A program made the translations under genes and the position numbers. From positions 124,001 through 188,000 of the forward strand of contig JAVTVY010045494.1 of the NCBI GenBank assembly GCA_036873755.1: a DNA stretch of 64,000 bases. The letters run 5' to 3'. The stretch is from Hanleya hanleyi (Eukaryota > Mollusca > Polyplacophora > Lepidopleurida > Hanleyidae). Positions 12,620-23,338 of the stretch are shown here, in pieces. Below the pieces are notes generated by a model. It was not told the origin of the DNA. It made no database searches and worked only from the letters and a program-made list of their open reading frames with translations. Position 1 is the first letter of the stretch. Every line of letters begins with the position of its first letter.

Positions 12620-14184
12620 CTTAAAAAGGGAAAAGGGGCATGGAAGTTTAATAATTCATTACTACGGGATAAAGAATGTTAACATAGTGAAAGAAACTAT
12701 AGACGATACCAAAGTTCAGTATAAGTTAGACAACCGAGACATACAAGACACACCAAACTACAGCATTTCAGACCAATTACTTTTCGAGATTTTACTTATG
12801 AATATCAGGGGAAAAACAATATCCTACTCATCTTTCAAGAAAAAGGAACGAATAGAAAAAGAAAAAGCGTTGACTGAAGAAATAAATAACTTGAAACAAT
12901 CTTTGGATGGTGCTACAAACCAAGACGTGAAGACAAATTTAATTGCTGATATACAACAATTAAACAAACAGTTACAGGTCATCAATAAGATAAAAGTTGA
13001 CGGTATTCTTACAAGAGCAAAAGGACGCTGGGCTGACAAGGGTGAGAAACCAACTAGATATTTTCTCAGCATGGAACAAAGACATTTTTTGAACAAGTCC
13101 ATAACCAGAATCGAAAATGCTAGTGGAGAAGATCTAAGAAATCAGGAAGAAACTTTGAATGAAAATTGTATACGCAAAAAGATATTAGTCCAATAGATCT
13201 AGAACTACTTTTCGAAGGCCTGAATGTACCAAAATTATCACAGTAAAAATCAGGGAAGTTAGAAGGAGACCTTAATTCCGAAGAAATTTTAGCTGCTTTA
13301 AAATCCTTGAAAAATGAAAAGAGCCCTGGGCCAGATGGTTATACTGCCGAATTTTACAAGTTTTTTTGGAGAGATATCGGTGAATACTTGATAAAATCGT
13401 TAAATTACTCTTATAGCACAGGGGAACTTTCAGTGACCCCAAAACAAGGATCAATAACGTGTATGCCTAAGGAGGGGAAGCCTAAGCATTTATTAAAAAA
13501 TTGGCGACCGATAACGTTGTTGAATGTGTCATATACGATTGGGTCTGCTGCTATCGCACATCGTATTAAAACATGTTTGCCAGATATTATTAGTGACGAT
13601 CAGAAAGGTTTTATGGCTGGAAGATTTATCGGAGACGAAACTAGATTAACTTATGATATAATGCAACATACTGAGACAAATCAGAACCCGGGAATGATTC
13701 TTTTGATTGACTTCGAAAAAGCCTTCGATTCGGTTGACTGGAACTTCATACAAAAAACAATGGAATTTTTCAATTTTGGGAATTCTATTCGAAAATGGGT
13801 GGAAATATTTTGTAAGAATATACAATCGTCCGTGCTTGTCAATGGATTTAATTCTTCTTTTTTCATGTGTCACGCGGTTGTCGCCAGGGTGATCCTCTCT
13901 CTCCGTATTTATTTTTACTGTACGCAGAAGTACTAACAGTCTTGCTCAGAAACAGCAAAAATATTAATGGAATAAAAATTAACAATATGGGATTTATTTT
14001 ATCCCAATATGCAGATGATACAACGATTTTCCTTGATGGATCTCAGAAAAGTTTAAACTCTTGTCTGGAAATTCTTGATTTCTTCGCTAAGTTTTCAGGT
14101 CTAAAAATAAATTTGGACAAAACAAAAGTTATATGGATAGGTTTTGAAAAGAATAGCGATAAAAAGTACAAATCGAAATGGTAG
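12620..14184 (+). pseudogene. LINE ORF2 reverse transcriptase, frameshifted
   Basis: The linker carries GRWADKGEKPTRYF. The palm then shows NEKSPGPDGYTAEFYK, WRPITLLNVSY, DDQKGFMAGRFIGD and LIDFEKAFDSVDW (13307-13880). After a frameshift near 13870 follow CRQGDPLSPYLFLLYAEVL and the YADD box at 14008-14019. Stops at 13197-13260 and 14184 break it further. Both catalytic regions are recognisable, and the order matches copy 1. Confidence 0.85.
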
Positions 14185-15633
14185 CTTGATTGGTCACAGG
14201 GCTCCTTCCGTTTGCTAGGTCTAGATTTCACGTTAAATCTAGGAGAAATGGTTGAGCGAAACTATAAAGATAAATTAAAGTCGGTTGAAATGTCAATGAA
14301 ATTATGGTCAAAGAGAAGTATCTCGCCCATGGGCAGAGTAGTTATTTTGAAATCATTGTTGTTGCCTAAATTAAACCATTTATTCTCCTCTCTGCCGGAC
14401 CCTCCGCAGTCAATAATAGACTCTTTCCAGAAAAGCTGCTTCATATTTGTCTGGAATGGAAAATCCGATAAAATATCTAGAAAACAGGCGATTAAAGATG
14501 TAAAAGATGGAGGCCTGAATATTCCCTCTATAAAGCACTTCATTCAGAAAATTGCCTGGCTAAGAAGATTACTAAACGGTCAACAAAAATGGAAAGATCT
14601 GTTTTTAGAGACTTTTCCTGGTTGTCTGGATCCTTTAGAAATTGACTCCTGTGCTCTGGAAATTTTTATAATTAAATTAGTGATCAATCCTTTCTGGAGA
14701 GATGTTCTGCGTGCGTGGAGTGACTTTCAAAAAAATGTGATCTATACAGAACCCGCACCCTCAGCTTTCTGAAAAGAATTTTTATGGCAAAATGACAAAA
14801 TTTCTTCAAATGGCAAACTATATTTTTACAAACACTGATTGAAGGCTGGAGTCAAATTTTGCCAACGACTTATTAGACGAGGAGGGAAATTATATATCAT
14901 ACACAGATTTTGTTAACATATACTCTTATCGGACAAATTTTCTTGAATTTCATGGTATCATGAAATCAACAAGAGAAGCAGCAAAAAACTGCACATTGAC
15001 AAATTTAGCAAAGATTTCTATACCCCTTTATTCCTCCAAATATCTTCCCAATGACCAGAATCAACAAAAGTTGTAAACTTTTTTATAAAATCTTGATGAA
15101 CAACACTTTTGTTAAGTCGAACGCCAACTTGAAATCATATGGGAGACTGCAATGGGACAGGTAATTAGTGATGAGAATTGGTGTAAAATTAATCTTAATG
15201 TCAACAAATGCACTAATGATGTTAAATTGCGATGGTCCCAGTACCGTATTGTGAATCGTATACTTACTACAAATATATTTGCAAACATAATTAATCCAGA
15301 GGAATCAAAGCTGTGCACATTTTGTAAAGAATACCCCGAAACGATATTACACCTCTTTTGGAATGTGTTCAAACAAGGCCAATCTGGAATTTAACAAAAG
15401 CTTGGTTGATGGCAGAAGCTGGGGTAAATATTGATCTTTCAGTCGACCTTGTTCTACTTGATTCACAACTGCCTCAGTATAGAATAATAATTTTTTTATT
15501 TGTTGTTATAAAAATTCAAATATATAAGTGTAAGGTGAATAAGCGACTTCCAAAATTTAAAGATATACAGTCCGAAGTGAAGATTATACATGAATTAGAG
15601 AAATTTATTCACAGACAAAATGCTGAGGAGTAA
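14185..15633 (+). pseudogene. LINE ORF2 thumb and zinc-binding C-terminus
   Basis: The frame 14212-14772 includes SISPMGRVVILKSLLLPKL and DGGLNIPSIKHFIQK, conserved in the post-polymerase region of L1-like ORF2 and aligned with copy 1 at 7031-6400. From 14773 to 15150 only fragments are readable. The zinc-binding segment CTFCKEYPETILHLFW is at 15311-15360, followed by a frameshift at about 15370 and a tail frame to 15633. Confidence 0.75.
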
Positions 15634-16270
15634 ATCTGAAAGACGTTGGTCTTCATTACATCTTTTATTTAGAGATAATGCTTATATATAATTAGTTACA
15701 TCAGATGTAAAAAAAATTCACCAATATGATAAGTCACATTTTCAGGCTTAGCCGATTTTTGCATGCCAGTTTTTTTCTTCTGCTACCAATATATCGGTAT
15801 CGTGATGATCTAGACCATCAATGAGATTAATTTGTGTTTTTCTCTAATTTGAAAAAGAGTCGGCTATGTGGCAAAAATTGTATATATACACAAAGTTTGT
15901 ACATCATTAATGTGTAAAGGTGGGCGGTATGTCTTTTTCTGGTATTAAGTTTGTCATTGTGTACTTGAGAAAATTTTTTGAAATAAAAAAATTATCAATT
16001 ATATAAAAAAATATATATATCAGGGTCTGGGTCGTTAAAAGTCTCAACAAGGCAGGGCTGTATAAGGAGTCAGGATATGGTATTTTTATTCTGCGACCAA
16101 TTGTGCATGAGTGTGTAAATCTATACCAAATATAATTTCATGTCTTCCCCATAGCGGATCATATTGCAAATAATCTGGTCAAATGTGCGGGTGTTGCTTG
16201 AGGCTTCTTGATCTCTTGTTTAAAATCTCGTAAGTTTGATTTTCCCTGTTTTTATCTTACACAAAACACA

Positions 16271-16810
16271 CGAGGTCGTAAGACAAACGAGTAATTGTTC
16301 ACTGATTTGATGTGCCAGGACAATTTGAAATTGATTGGAAATTAAATATTGAACCGGACTACAAATGTCTGCCCAGTGAGCATATATGCGAATGTAGATG
16401 TCACAATCACTTAGCCCTCTGTATTATATACTCTGAGATTTTTCATGGACGTAGGATGGCTACTGAATGGCATATCTGAAATAAGACCTGGCACAGACAA
16501 CTGGTATGCAGTCAGCAGTCGGTAATTACAAGCGTCTGGTCCGTCATTCATAATTCAGCCGTCGTCCATTAGAAAATATCCGCGTTCATAATCCAAAGAC
16601 CTATTCCATATAACAGTATTAGCACCAAATTCAAAAAGACAATCATAGTATACATAAACATAGGCTTGTTTTCAATGATGCCAGCAAGACATCATGATGT
16701 TCCAAAAATATCAAATCCGTATCGCTGATCAGTATTCCTAATCCATAATATTGGCTGTAAAGTCGTCATCTAAAGAATGATGTATCTCAGTCATGCTTTG
16801 ATTGTGACTG
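16271..16810 (-). repeat. dispersed repeat A, copy 2 (long form)
   Basis: It shares about 540 bp with 18576-19022, starting at CACGAGGTCGTAAGACAAAC, and its right part with copies 1 and 4. It lacks a short CTGCAAGAGAGAAGC segment present in copies 1, 3 and 4. The extra left 230 bp (16271-16500) is absent from copies 1 and 4, so the long form may be a composite of A and another repeat. Confidence 0.75.
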
Positions 16811-16989
16811 TTCATATGAGTACCACGAGGAAATTTCTTCGTGCAAATTCGTACTTAAAATGGAGGGGAAGAGGAAATGGCCTCAGCGATTCACTAATGT
16901 TAAAATGCCCAAAAGAGTGTGAATATTATGAAATACATGTAGTTTCTATTGCAGTTATCTTGTATGAAGTACATTACAGGGCAGAATTA

Positions 16990-17195
16990 ACTTAACCTTG
17001 AACGCGAATCCCTCGTGTGCAAATCAGCCCGCGACTCCAGAAAGGTATTCACTGCGCGTGAAGTCGCATTGAGGAAATAGGCATGACATGTGTTGTTATG
17101 CGATTGGTAAATGTCGAGAGTCGCGATCAAAACGCGCACACTTTTGTAACTACAAAAATTCGCTTCCGTTTTTCTCTAGTCGCGTTCAAGATTGT
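16990..17195. repeat. small inverted-repeat element (possible MITE)
   Basis: An 11-bp inverted pair, CTTGAACGCGA at about 17000 and TCGCGTTCAAG at about 17183, bounds about 190 bp of unusually CpG-rich sequence. A loosely similar CpG-rich segment (ACTTGATCGCGACTTG) starts near 40352. No target duplication is clear, so the element status is a guess. Confidence 0.3.
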
Positions 17196-17199
17196 GATA

Positions 17200-18115
17200 T
17201 TTCTGCACGGAACTGTACTTGTAAGGTTATTGCTAGTCTAGATTTATCAGCAGGTGTCAGTTGTTAATTATGAAAGCATAATGATTGTTCATATCGTGTA
17301 AAGAGAACCGTATATCTCTCCATGCACATGTTCATATCTAAGTGAGTTATGATAAATCACACAGTGAGGGACTGGTTTGCCATTTTCGCCTCATACCTCT
17401 AAGCCCCAGGGGATGAATAGTGATTAGTTGCCCTAAATAATTCCATTTAGCTATAGAAATATCATAACCAACGTGAATATCATAACAGCACGCCCAGTCG
17501 TATGATGATACATGGTAGCATATTAACTTGAAACGAGCAGCATATTAGCCCAGCATAATGTTCATAGTTGTTCGCTAAATTAAATTAGAATTCTCAAATC
17601 AACCTAGTTCTGTTTAAAAGACGGAAATGAAGCACGATACGGTCAACGACTAAAACTGCTATTTTCTAGGGACAGATTGTGTCCACCTTCAAGAAGACCA
17701 TTTGGAAACAATATTTTCTTATTTATCTCCTTGGCAAAATGATATGCCGAAATATCTTTGGTAATTTCTTCTTCGGTTGAATCAACTGTAGTTGGCGAAG
17801 CCCTGTGAAATTCGCATTCACCTACAGATATTACCGACTTCCGATATTTAGCTGCATTTAACGGTAATTTTTCGTCAGAATAGCTGTCGGGTGACCTGAG
17901 ACCAACAGCATCGTCAAAAAAGGATAGCGAACGCAAATAGGTGAAAGAAAACATTTTTTTTTGTCAAACAAAAAGTGATAGTCCAGCAGAGTAATCCTCT
18001 ATAACACCAATTAGGAAACGTTTTTGTTCGGGTACGGTTGAAATCAGAAAACAACTCACCAGCACACGGAAGAGTCCATTTCAATATGACATCATTGAAA
18101 AAGGATTGACCTAGG
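17200..18115. other. intergenic DNA with one isolated frame
   Basis: Mostly featureless. On the minus strand 17954-17643 is a 103-codon frame of protein-like composition that ends downstream of FPNGLLEGGHNLSLENSSF. It matches no family I know, and no splice-site or expression evidence is available. It could be a terminal exon of an unseen gene or chance. Confidence 0.3.
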
Positions 18116-18119
18116 TTAC

Positions 18120-18575
18120 GATTAATTTCTAAATGGATTAGTCGATAGTTTCATTAGGTTCTTGCTATTTTTTATAACTCTGACCTACATTGTATGTATC
18201 TGTGTAAACCGAATAAGTAGATATTAAATATTTGACATCGACTCAATCATTGTGTATTAATAAAATATTAAAATATTCCTTATGCTTCTCTGCTAAGTTA
18301 CTGAAATTCCATTTGGATGCATGCATATCTCTTTGTAATAAATGACGAGGAATGGTGTCATTGTATTACCATGGAGAATTCAAAATTAAAAAATATATAT
18401 ATATACTGATATATGTGATAAATTTACAATCGTGATTAAAACTCACAAAGAAAGAGAGAGAGAAAACCGATCTGTTGTCGAGCGGCGAAGAGAAAAGTGC
18501 AAGCGCGTATCATACAGACGTTTCCAGACCCCAAGCAGCGAATACATAAAAATCGATGGGCTATATGGCACAGCA
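18120..18575 (+). repeat. duplicated segment, copy 1
   Basis: It aligns along its length with 19970-20400, from GATTAATTTCTAAAT to GGGCTATATGGCACAGCAGA, with scattered substitutions and small gaps such as an extra GTAGATATTAAATATTTGAC here. The right end abuts repeat A exactly, whereas copy 2 continues into unique sequence. So copy 1 ends where the interposed repeats begin. Confidence 0.85.
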
Positions 18576-19022
18576 GACACGAAGTCGTAAGACAAACGAG
18601 TAATTGTTCACTGATTTGATGTGCCAGGACAATTTGAAATTGATTGGAAATTAAATATTGAACCGGACTACAAATGTCTGCCCAGTGAGCATATATGCGA
18701 ATGTAAGTGTCACAATCACTTAGCGCTCTGTATTATATACTCTGAGATTTTTCATGGACGTAGGATGGCTACTGAACGGCATATCTGGAATAAGACCTGG
18801 CACAGACACCTGGTATGCAGGCAGCAGTCGGTAATTACAAGCGTATGGTCCGTCATTCATAATTCAGCCGTCGTCCATTAGAGAATATCCGCGTCCATAA
18901 TCCAAAGACCTATTCCATATTCCATATAACAGTATTAGCACCAAATTCAAAAAGACAATCATAGTATACATAGACATAGGCTTGTTTCCTGCAAGAGAGA
19001 AGCGGTCAACAGTTTTCAATGA
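18576..19022 (-). repeat. dispersed repeat A, copy 3
   Basis: It begins CACGAAGTCGTAAGACAAAC as in copy 2 and runs to TTTTCAATGATG, where it joins the truncated element at 19023. The inner sequence is very close to copies 1, 2 and 4. Only the first half of the A unit toward its GATCAGTATTC end is present. Confidence 0.8.
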
Positions 19023-19969
19023 TGGTCTTGTTTCAACTTTGATGGTATACCTTGATTGGAGACAATTCGAACTAGTAAAGCTTATCTCACTTTTTTCTTA
19101 ATTTTTGCCTGGTTTTGTTTTCACAGCTATGTTACTAAAATAAATTGAATAAAAGGTAATATTTTAGGGTCGTTTGTCTTAAAAGTTGAATAATTAAAAA
19201 ACTGATCCAAACTTACAAAAAGTGAGATAAAGTTTACTAGATCACCTTATAAGTAACAAGCATGCCAAATTTCAAAAGCATAGCATGGATACTTTTCGAG
19301 AAATAAACTTTTAAATCTCAGATTTTTTACAAAAATGAAAGGCTAGCAATCGGGCAAAATGTGCCCAACTATACATCTGATGAATTAATCCAATTTTTTG
19401 CTTGAATTCTATTGCCAAATACATTTTTAATCTGTCTAATGGGACCTACTCGAATTCCTGTTTATTCTGGATAACTATTATACTAAGTTTTTTCATCAAG
19501 GCGGCTTAAAGTCCAATTTAAACTTAAAAAACTTGCTAAACCTGCTAAAAACAGCTAAGAATTGTTCACACCTGTGTAGACACTTCAAGGCGGGTGTCTG
19601 AGTGAAGTGTCACTGTTATGATTAGAAACAAAACTACGGATATTTGCATGGTTTTGATCAGAAGGGGATAGATTAATGTAAATAAGTAGGACTAATAGAT
19701 AATTAGCTTAAACCTAATACAGCGGAAATGAGTTTTGGGAAGGGAAATTGAACAGACAAAAATAATAGTAGTCAAGCCCAAGCTAAGGCAATCTGTTTAA
19801 TTGTCCCAGTGCCTCGGAAACAAAATTTTTAATCCTAATATTGAAGCACTTCTATTTATAATTTTGATTTCATTTTTTCACCAAATGTTAGAAATAGTGA
19901 ATATTTGAATGAAGAAATAAAAAAATGACCAATTTTGACCCTCTAAGGGGACAGCTATCCTTAAGATTA
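19023..19969 (+). mobile_element. truncated copy of the 50.3-51.5 kb TIR element
   Basis: About 950 bp align in inverted orientation with 50311-51260. The right terminus, with CTAAGGGGACAGCTATCCTTAAG, is kept. The left end is cut where repeat A begins and lacks the 230 bp that complete the full-length copy. It has no coding capacity. Confidence 0.75.
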
Positions 19970-20400
19970 ATTTCTAAATAAATTAGTCGATATTTTCGTT
20001 AGGTTCTTGCTATTTTTTATGACTCTGACCTACATTGTATGTATCTGTGTAAATCGAATAAGCATTGTGTATTAATAAAATATTAAAATATTCCTTGTGC
20101 TTCTTTGCCACGTTACTGAATGCCATTTGGATGCATGCACTGCACCGCGTATATCTCTTTGTAATAAATGACGAGGAATGATGTCATTAGATTACCATAT
20201 AGAATTCTAAATAAAAAGAAATATACTGATATATGTGATAAATTTTCAATTATTGTGATTAAAACTAACAAAGAAAGAGAGGAGAAACGGATTTGTTGTC
20301 GAGCGGCGAATAGAGAAATGCAAGCGCGTATCACACAGACGTTTCCAGACCCCCCATTCAGCGAATACATAAAAATCGATGGGCTATATGGCACAGCAGA
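19970..20400 (+). repeat. duplicated segment, copy 2
   Basis: This is the partner of 18120-18575. Together with the repeats between them it forms a duplicated segment, repeat A, truncated TIR element, duplicated segment arrangement just upstream of the amine receptor. The frame running through it to 20479 is not shared cleanly with copy 1, so I do not call it coding. Confidence 0.85.
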
Positions 20401-21151
20401 AGAGATGAAATCGGCATGTCGACAACACGCAACATGTACTCTCTATAGCGCTCGAATGACTAATGGACAATCGCTATAACACACGCTAGAAATGTTACAA
20501 AACGTTTGCTAGTGAAACTTTATTAATTGAATTATAGCAACCATCTGCTATTCTCCAGTGGATTGTTGCCGATTTTGAACTCAGCAAACATGAACATAAG
20601 CCGGAGTTGAAAGAAAATGTATAGACATGCCTCACGATGTGATACGTTTATTTTCAAAGAGTAGAGCGTGTGGTGATGATGCGAAGTGTAATTACCGAAG
20701 GAGAACATTTAGGAATTCTGTTGGAATACGCTGCTGCTGGAAACCACTTCGGTATTCACAGGTAAAACCGTATTTTTGTTCTGTTTCACAGTCTGTTTGG
20801 ACAACTATGTGTCTCCTGGTCTATAAAAAACATCACAAACAACTCATGCTCACATAGAATTGGCAGTTTCCTTAAATATTTGGCAATTATAAATGTATCC
20901 CAAATCACACAGTTGATCTTAGTTTACGCAATGCGACACTTAGGGCAAGGTTGTGGTAACTGATTGTTGAAGACTGAATGCTCCCCTGTGTTTTTTTTGT
21001 AGTGATGAGAGTTTCCTCGATAAACATCGTACAAAGACGTTACGTACGATCGCTGAGAAAGAGTAAATGCCCAACCGGTTTATTCTGTCGTTAATGGATT
21101 TTAGTTTGACCATGCTTATCAATATTGGACGCCACGCTTGGATGTGATAGT
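20401..21151 (+). other. upstream flank of the amine receptor gene
   Basis: Unique sequence without a recognised exon. In the receptor frame the nearest upstream stop is TGA at 21107-21109, so no coding extension runs back without an intron. No convincing TATA box is visible. The promoter and any 5' untranslated exon must lie here or beyond the repeats. Confidence 0.4.
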
Positions 21152-22198
21152 ATGGAAGACGGAGTGGTGCAATTGAATGGATCGTTTGACGAAGCCATCG
21201 ATACCAATGGCAGCGTTGCCACTTTCGGTTTCACTTTACGAATGGTATTGGGATTTATTTACAGTTTCATGATTCTTTTAACCATCGTTGGGAACTTCCT
21301 CGTCGTCGCTTCTGTGGGACTTTACCGAAGGCTACGCAATTATACAAACTATATCGTGATGAGTCTAGCAGTGGCTGACTTAACTGTTGCCTTTCTTGTT
21401 ATGCCATTTTCTTTGATGTACGACATCTTTGGAAAATGGCCATTTGGATGGGTGTTTTGCTACTTCTGGCGATCCTGTGATGTCATGTGCTGTACGGCGT
21501 CCATTCTACATATATGCTGTATAGCGCTGGATCGATTTTGGGCAATCACGAGTCCACTAAACTACAGAAAGACAATGACTAGCCGGCGACTTTGTTCGAT
21601 GATTGCTACAGCTTGGGGGTGCAGCATAGCAATTTCATTTGTTCCGTTCTATATGGGATGGTTTACGGATAACCCGAGTACCTTATACAAGGACACAGAT
21701 AATTGTGATCTGACAGTTAATACTGTATATGCCGTACTCTCATCGTCAACTTCCTTTTTCGTTCCTTTCGCATTTCTCACACTTGCATACGCATATATTT
21801 TGCGCATCGCCAAGCGTCAGGCGCAGGCGATGAAGCTTCAGGAGTCCGCGCTTTATGTGAGTCAGGATGGTAGTATAAGTATGAAGCGGAGATTTAAAAG
21901 GCGGAATTCAAGAGACAACAAGGCTATACAAACGCTAGGTATAATCATGGGAATCTTCAGCGTCTCATGGCTCCCTTTCTTCCTCATGTACATCATCATG
22001 CCATTTTGCCCAACTTGTCATATATCCATGCTCGAAATCTCCCTTATAACTTGGTTAGGTTACGCTAACAGCTGCATGAATCCCCTGATTTACGCATACA
22101 TGAACAGAGATTTTCGGACAGCCTTTAAAAAAATCATTTTGTGCGACATAAATGGGAAGCACCACAATTACGATGACACAAACACGAATAGTTTGTAA
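21152..22198 (+). CDS. class A biogenic-amine GPCR (D1/5-HT4/octopamine-beta-like)
   Basis: A 348-residue single-exon receptor for a monoamine at the plasma membrane. I start it at ATG 21152, the first in frame, in a good context (A at -3, G at +4). The N-terminus has two NGS glycosylation sites (9-11, 19-21). Seven membrane helices are clear. Amine-binding features are Asp110 (3.32), Ser197/198/201 (5.42, 5.43, 5.46, the catechol-type serine set), Trp273 (6.48), Phe276/277 and Tyr304 (7.43). A disulfide is likely between Cys103 and Cys185. The DRY box reads DRF (127-129) and Cys6.47 is Ser (272). NPLIY (310-314) and a C-tail Cys331, a possible palmitoylation site, complete the fold. The short third loop and the TLGIIMGIF helix 6 start fit Gs-type D1, 5-HT4 and octopamine-beta families. 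The ligand cannot be assigned by eye. Confidence 0.93.
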   Translation: MEDGVVQLNGSFDEAIDTNGSVATFGFTLRMVLGFIYSFMILLTIVGNFLVVASVGLYRRLRNYTNYIVMSLAVADLTVAFLVMPFSLMYDIFGKWPFGWVFCYFWRSCDVMCCTASILHICCIALDRFWAITSPLNYRKTMTSRRLCSMIATAWGCSIAISFVPFYMGWFTDNPSTLYKDTDNCDLTVNTVYAVLSSSTSFFVPFAFLTLAYAYILRIAKRQAQAMKLQESALYVSQDGSISMKRRFKRRNSRDNKAIQTLGIIMGIFSVSWLPFFLMYIIMPFCPTCHISMLEISLITWLGYANSCMNPLIYAYMNRDFRTAFKKIILCDINGKHHNYDDTNTNSL

Positions 22199-22299
22199 AA
22201 CTGGTGCATCTCGCGGAATCGTTTAATCTATTATACATATCGGCAATGTTGATTATATCACTTTTCATTGTCCATAGATAAACGTTTATATAAGCGTTC

Positions 22300-22570
22300 A
22301 TGTATTCCCAGGAGAGCTCATAGAAAGTGTTCCAGTGAATCTCTATCCTGGACACTCGATTACCTGATTAACGGTTGTTTTCATACATGTAACTGGCATA
22401 TTTGCTTAAGTTATCCAGCTAAACGGAAATACTGTACCGCTAGTTATTATTTTTTCAATTATATATTGACACTTCATCATGGTGCTGTGATACCACCGTT
22501 AATGTAACGTGCAAAATTATTATTGGAAAAGATCGGTTTTCGTGAGCAAGAGTAATAGTAGTTATAGACG
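22300..22570. repeat. dispersed repeat E, copy 1
   Basis: It aligns with 26910-27160: shared CAGTGAATCTCTA, CTTCATCATGG(T/C)GCTGTGATA, TAATGTAACGT-like and TTTTCGTGA(G/A)(C/G)AA words occur in the same order and spacing. It lies about 100 bp past the receptor stop, so it probably sits in or after the 3' UTR. Old and non-coding. Confidence 0.6.
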
Positions 22571-23145
22571 AGATCGAATAACGCGATAGCGAGTTCTGTT
22601 CGTCTCTCTGATCTGTCCGTTAACGTTTGCTGTCTATGTGATATATCCAATTGTATGTTTAGGATTGGTACTGAACTTTGGATACACCTTTTCCACGAGG
22701 CAAAGATGAGGACACAGTGATTAAAAATCATGAATAAGCGAAAATTTTGATAAAAAAAGCCATTAAACAAGAAGCCTACTGGTTTTGATAGCACGCGTCA
22801 GATCCCACATTCAATGAGCAAACTGCTGTCTGTCGGTTCGTGCGTCTGTCCATCTGTTAACTTTTGTCTGTGCGATATCTTCAGTTCCAGGTTATGGACT
22901 GGTGCATCGTACCAAACTGTTGGTTTACCCTGTCCATCGGAAAAGTAAGACCAACATCTAGGTGAACTAAGATGATATATTGGGGGGAATACCATCTAGT
23001 GTTAACGCTATGAAAAATTCGTGCGAGCTGTTATAATAATAAACCGATCACGGCAATTCTGCCTTTTCATTTCGACATAGATTGGCATTTAGTTCACAAT
23101 ATTTACAACTTTTCACGAGACGGTCTTCTTATATTTTCGCTCCCC

Positions 23146-23186
<41 letters not shown>

Positions 23187-23338
23187 CAGCGGGAGCAATT
23201 TTTTGGAATTTCTAGAGAATACCGTTCACCAGGAATCATGTCTTGGAATGATACCTTATTTGGATACTGCTTTTCTGTATTCTTTAATATATTGGTCCAT
23301 GTGCCCATTTTGAAGTTGTTTATTCCATATAGCCACCT
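22571..23338. other. intergenic DNA with a GA microsatellite
   Basis: Two related segments, around 22600-22680 and 22830-22900 (words TCTGTCCGTTAAC, GTGATATATCCA against CTGTTAAC, GCGATATCTTCA), suggest an old tandem duplication. A (GA)n tract is at 23149-23180. Nothing else is recognised. Confidence 0.4.
23149..23180. repeat. (GA)n microsatellite
   Basis: About 16 uninterrupted GA dinucleotides. Confidence 0.95.

Larger units (their letters stand above)
11889..16018 (+). mobile_element. L1-like LINE ORF2 relic, copy 2
   Basis: A complete but multiply frameshifted ORF2 in plus orientation: endonuclease 11889-12619, linker 12620-13196, reverse transcriptase 13307-14184, thumb 14212-14772, zinc-binding C-terminus 15152-15633. 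An AT-rich tract of about 380 bp follows and ends in (TA)n at about 16000-16018, probably the 3' UTR and tail. Protein words match copy 1 throughout (for example GRWADKGEKPTRYF against GRWYDLGEKPAKYF), so both belong to one family but to different, diverged subfamilies. Confidence 0.85.

Noticed and set aside
17643..17954. Possible host exon on the minus strand (103 codons)
   Set aside because: Protein-like composition but no known family, no supported splice context; kept only as a note in the gap entry.
18621..18881. 86-codon frame in repeat A
   Set aside because: It begins at GTG, lies in a dispersed repeat, and the matching copy at 16.3 kb has an in-frame stop.
20168..20479. 103-codon frame upstream of the receptor as a 5' exon
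   Set aside because: It lies mostly within the duplicated segment, starts before any plausible promoter, and is not preserved in the other duplicate.
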